From positions 23,683 to 87,682 of the forward strand of contig CAZIUI010000011.1 in NCBI GenBank assembly GCA_964542585.1: a stretch of DNA of 64,000 bases, written 5' to 3'. The stretch is from CAYYUA01 sp964542585 (lineage in GTDB: Bacteria > Bacteroidota > Bacteroidia > CAILMK01 > CAYYUA01). The translations under genes and the position numbers were made by a program. The notes under the pieces were generated by a model, which was not told where the DNA came from, searched no databases, and saw nothing but the letters and a program-made list of their open reading frames with translations. Positions within the stretch are counted from its first letter, which is position 1. Each line of letters opens with the position of its first letter. This document shows positions 62,083-64,000 of this stretch, in pieces.

Positions 62083-63004
62083 TTATTCGCTAACAGGTTC
62101 GGATGGAGCGCTGGACTTCAGGTAGGTCAGGGCCACGCCCACAAATACCAGCGCCAAGCCCACGAAATCAATGGGCTGCACCTGATCCCCAAAGGCCAGC
62201 CAGGCCATCACCATAGTAACCGGAGGACCGAGGTAAAAGAGGGAAGCCACCTTCGTGGCATCCGTACGCTCGATCAAGACCCACATCAAGCTGTAAGCCC
62301 CCAGCGAAACGCCTACCACCAGCCAGGTTAAACTGCCGGCAAAAACGGGTTGCCAGGAAACCGAAAGCTGCTCCAGCGCAACCGCCGGCCCAACCATGGC
62401 CAGGGTTGTGGCCAGACTCTGGTAAAAAAGGGATAAACCACCAGGCATTCGAAAATAGCCTGGCTTGAGGCTGAGCTTACGCTGAAAAAGACTGGCAGCG
62501 GTTATCGCAATGACCGAACCCAGGGGAATCAGCCAGGCAAATACCTCATTGAGATCCTGAAAATTGACCCGATTAACGACCGGCACCGCCACGCCCACAA
62601 ACCCGGTCAGCAACCCCGCCCATTGGTTCCATGAGGTTGGTTCGCCCACTACAATCCCGGGACAATGCGCCGGTGGCCAGGGGCTGCAGGGCTACGATCA
62701 GCGCAACCAGCCCGGCCGGTACGCCATAATCCACAGCAATCAAGACGCACAAGAGCCAGGCTCCGTGAGCCAGGACCCCGATCAGCATCTGGTGCCAGGC
62801 CTGGCGCCATCCGACCCTGATCAGCTGGTTGCTGATAGCTAAGTACGCGAAGAGCAGGAGGGTCAACGCCAGGTAGCGGTAGAAAAGCAAGCTAAAAGGC
62901 CCGGCATAGGGCAGGCCGTATTCAGCAGCGATCAGGCCTGAATTCCACAAGAGCACAAAGCTGATGATCAGGCCTGCGGTTTTCTGTTGAGCGCTAGCTG
63001 GCAA
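62083..63004 (-). CDS. EamA/DMT-family transporter, interrupted by one frameshift
   Basis: Two overlapping minus-strand frames together make one ten-helix drug/metabolite transporter of about 305 residues. The first half (63004 to about 62660) holds S-F-V-L-L-W-N-S-G-L and P-F-S-L-L-F-Y-R-Y, typical of the first EamA repeat. The second half (about 62660 to 62083) holds A-S-L-F-Y-L-G-P-P-V-T and F-V-G-L-A-L-V-F-V-G-V-A-L-T of the second repeat. Removing one base in the CCCGGG at 62656-62661 joins them as A-L-S-G-I-V-V-G-E-P. The break is either a sequencing error or a recent inactivation. Substrate unknown. Confidence 0.85.
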
Positions 63005-63324
63005 AGGGGAGGGGAGCGGTTAGTGAGCGTTTATTAGAGGCTGACGGCAAGCAAATTTCTGCTTTTCAGCCCTTAAAAAAAGTATGGTTGGCTCAAAAAG
63101 TTGACACAGGCGGCAACCCTGATGGCTATAGGTAACAACGCATAATCGCCGGAATCTATGCCATCTCCTAAAAGGCAACCCAAGCGGCCAGGCCGATCTT
63201 TTCCGGGCTTACCAAGCTGAAAAAATGACCAGCGTGCGCTGCTGTCAAAAAACGAAGATCCGCTAATGGAGGGCTGGGAGCGGAGCACCTGGCTAATTCC
63301 TGAAGGCCGGGAAAAGGGGCCAGG
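63005..63324. other. Unassigned region
   Basis: About 320 bp between the EamA gene and the DUF4870 remnant. A 71-codon frame exists on the minus strand (63073-63288), but it has no recognisable domain and unusual composition, so I do not call it a gene. Confidence 0.45.
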
Positions 63325-63492
63325 TTAACGAATCAGCCGCAGGGTCAGTGGATAGCGGTAATACGCCCCATCGCCCGCTTTTACCGCTGCTACGATCATC
63401 AGGATGATGTAAGCAATGGTAAGCGCCGCTATGAGCAGGCCCACCAGGCCCCATCGCAGGAAGTTAGCCGGTTCGTCCATTGCCAGGAACAA
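63325..63492 (-). pseudogene. C-terminal remnant of a second DUF4870 protein
   Basis: The minus strand encodes L-F-L-A-M-D-E-P-A-N-F-L-R-W and ends Y-Y-R-Y-P-L-T-L-R-L-I-R. It aligns over about 55 residues with the tail of the intact DUF4870 protein at 53930-54334 (V-T-D-P-K-A-F-V-R-W, Y-Y-R-Y-P-F-T-I-R-L-I). The N-terminal half is missing: just upstream lies a stop codon and the HicB-like gene in another frame. It looks like a deletion that joined the two genes. Confidence 0.7.
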
Positions 63493-63706
63493 TCATCGTC
63501 TAATTCAATGGCGTCTTCTGCTACCAATTCATTTTGAGAAACTTCTTCAGAATGGACATCTTCCAGGTAGAGCGATAGCGCATCATTGATGTTGGCCTTC
63601 AAAGTTTCTTTATCAGCACCCTGGGTCACTACACTTCCGGTATTTCTTTTAATTGACTGATCAAATAGTCACTATCTCCTTTTGTGATGACAAAGGTTAA
63701 CTTCAT
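63429..63706 (-). pseudogene. HicB-like antitoxin-family gene, frameshifted and fused at its 3' end
   Basis: From the ATG at 63706 the frame reads M-K-L-T-F-V-I-T-K-G-D-S-D-Y-L-I and E-I-P-E-V, then hits a stop at 63629-63631. One frame over it continues V-T-Q-G-A-D-K-E-T-L and I-N-D-A-L-S-L-Y-L-E-D. Adding one G (GTGTAG to GTGGTAG) restores a HicB-like N-terminal domain of about 55 residues. After E-L-D-D-D the frame runs into DUF4870 sequence and ends with a meaningless tail. No hicA toxin gene is found on either side. Confidence 0.65.
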
Positions 63707-64000
63707 AAGATTGTTTTTTGGTTAAAAAACGAAAACGGTTGTTTAAAAGTTTTAAAAGAATGGCAACGGTTTTAACCGATGCATGCCACCTTTACGAAGT
63801 AAGGGTTTCTTACGACTCTCTTACCTTATAGGTTTTCACCAATCCCAAACCCGTATTGCCAAGAATTGATCCATTGACTTTTATGGTCAGCATTGGAATG
63901 CCAAGCGGTTTCCTGGTGGCTTTGGGACGTTACGCGCTTTTTGGGGAAACAATAGAAGACATTAAGCGAGATCTATAATAGGACTAATCGGCTCTTTGGG

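Noticed and set aside
63073..63288. 71-codon minus-strand frame near the right end
   Set aside because: No recognised domain, no plausible start context, and GC-rich DNA makes chance frames common.
63880..63975. Short plus-strand frame MVSIGMPSG...RDL at the right end
   Set aside because: Only 31 codons, no family recognised and no supporting promoter.
63707..64000. Possible hicA toxin gene upstream of the HicB-like gene
   Set aside because: Reading the minus strand gives only short frames and no HicA motif (G-S-H-H).

Overview
The window is chromosomal DNA of a Bacteroidota bacterium, most likely a gliding, carotenoid-bearing member of the Cytophagales. The evidence is: Bacteroidota -7 promoter motifs (TAnnTTTG); type IX secretion substrates with both type A and type B C-terminal sorting domains; a gldB gliding lipoprotein gene; a SusC/SusD pair; lipoproteins with acidic residues after the lipobox cysteine; and a lycopene cyclase plus Blh retinal-forming pair. 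A run of exactly 100 N inside susC shows that this is a scaffolded draft or metagenome assembly.

Layout. 0-5.3 kb: 3' end of a giant PKD-repeat T9SS type B adhesin. 5.3-7.8 kb (minus): a tight cluster of a small membrane protein, cytochrome oxidase subunit III, miaA and a pRiA4b-like protein. 8-11.3 kb: CAP-domain lipoprotein, serine hydrolase, outer-membrane protein, tRNA-Met. 11.3-20.9 kb: housekeeping genes (pterin dehydratase, methyltransferase, GT39 glycosyltransferase, Bax-inhibitor-like protein, pgk, pgi, exonuclease, mtaB). 21-24 kb: secreted M36/M4-like metalloprotease with a T9SS type A tail. 24-28.5 kb: cytochrome c maturation genes ccmB, ccmC, ccmD-like, ccmE and ccmF, with a cysteine-type CcmE. 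28.6-33.5 kb: nadE, outer-membrane protein, gldB, prohibitin, DUF3267.

33.5-41.5 kb (minus) holds the most unusual feature: six lipoprotein genes carrying ten copies of one roughly 130-residue beta-rich domain. The first gene overlaps the end of a sodium/solute symporter gene. Four of the other five are followed by their own terminators. I do not recognise the domain family with certainty. 42-49.9 kb: a small unknown gene behind a perfect 16-bp palindrome, a PagL-like lipid A deacylase, enoyl-CoA hydratase, murQ, an aldehyde dehydrogenase-folK-deoxynucleoside kinase run, DUF4168 and an Mth938-like protein. 49.9-52 kb: crtY and blh, which overlap and should make beta-carotene and then retinal; no rhodopsin gene is in the window.

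From about 54.8 kb to 63.7 kb the DNA becomes visibly richer in G+C. This part holds susC (one frameshift, one N gap), susD, a second copy of the desaturase found at 52.6 kb, a lone FmdE-domain protein, a frameshifted EamA transporter, and a broken HicB-like gene fused to the tail of a second DUF4870 gene. The two desaturase copies share about 39 codons upstream of their first ATG, with mostly synonymous differences and no ATG, GTG or TTG. That points to initiation at a conserved ATT. The clustering of frameshifts, the composition change and the duplicated genes could reflect transfer and decay, or an assembly problem.
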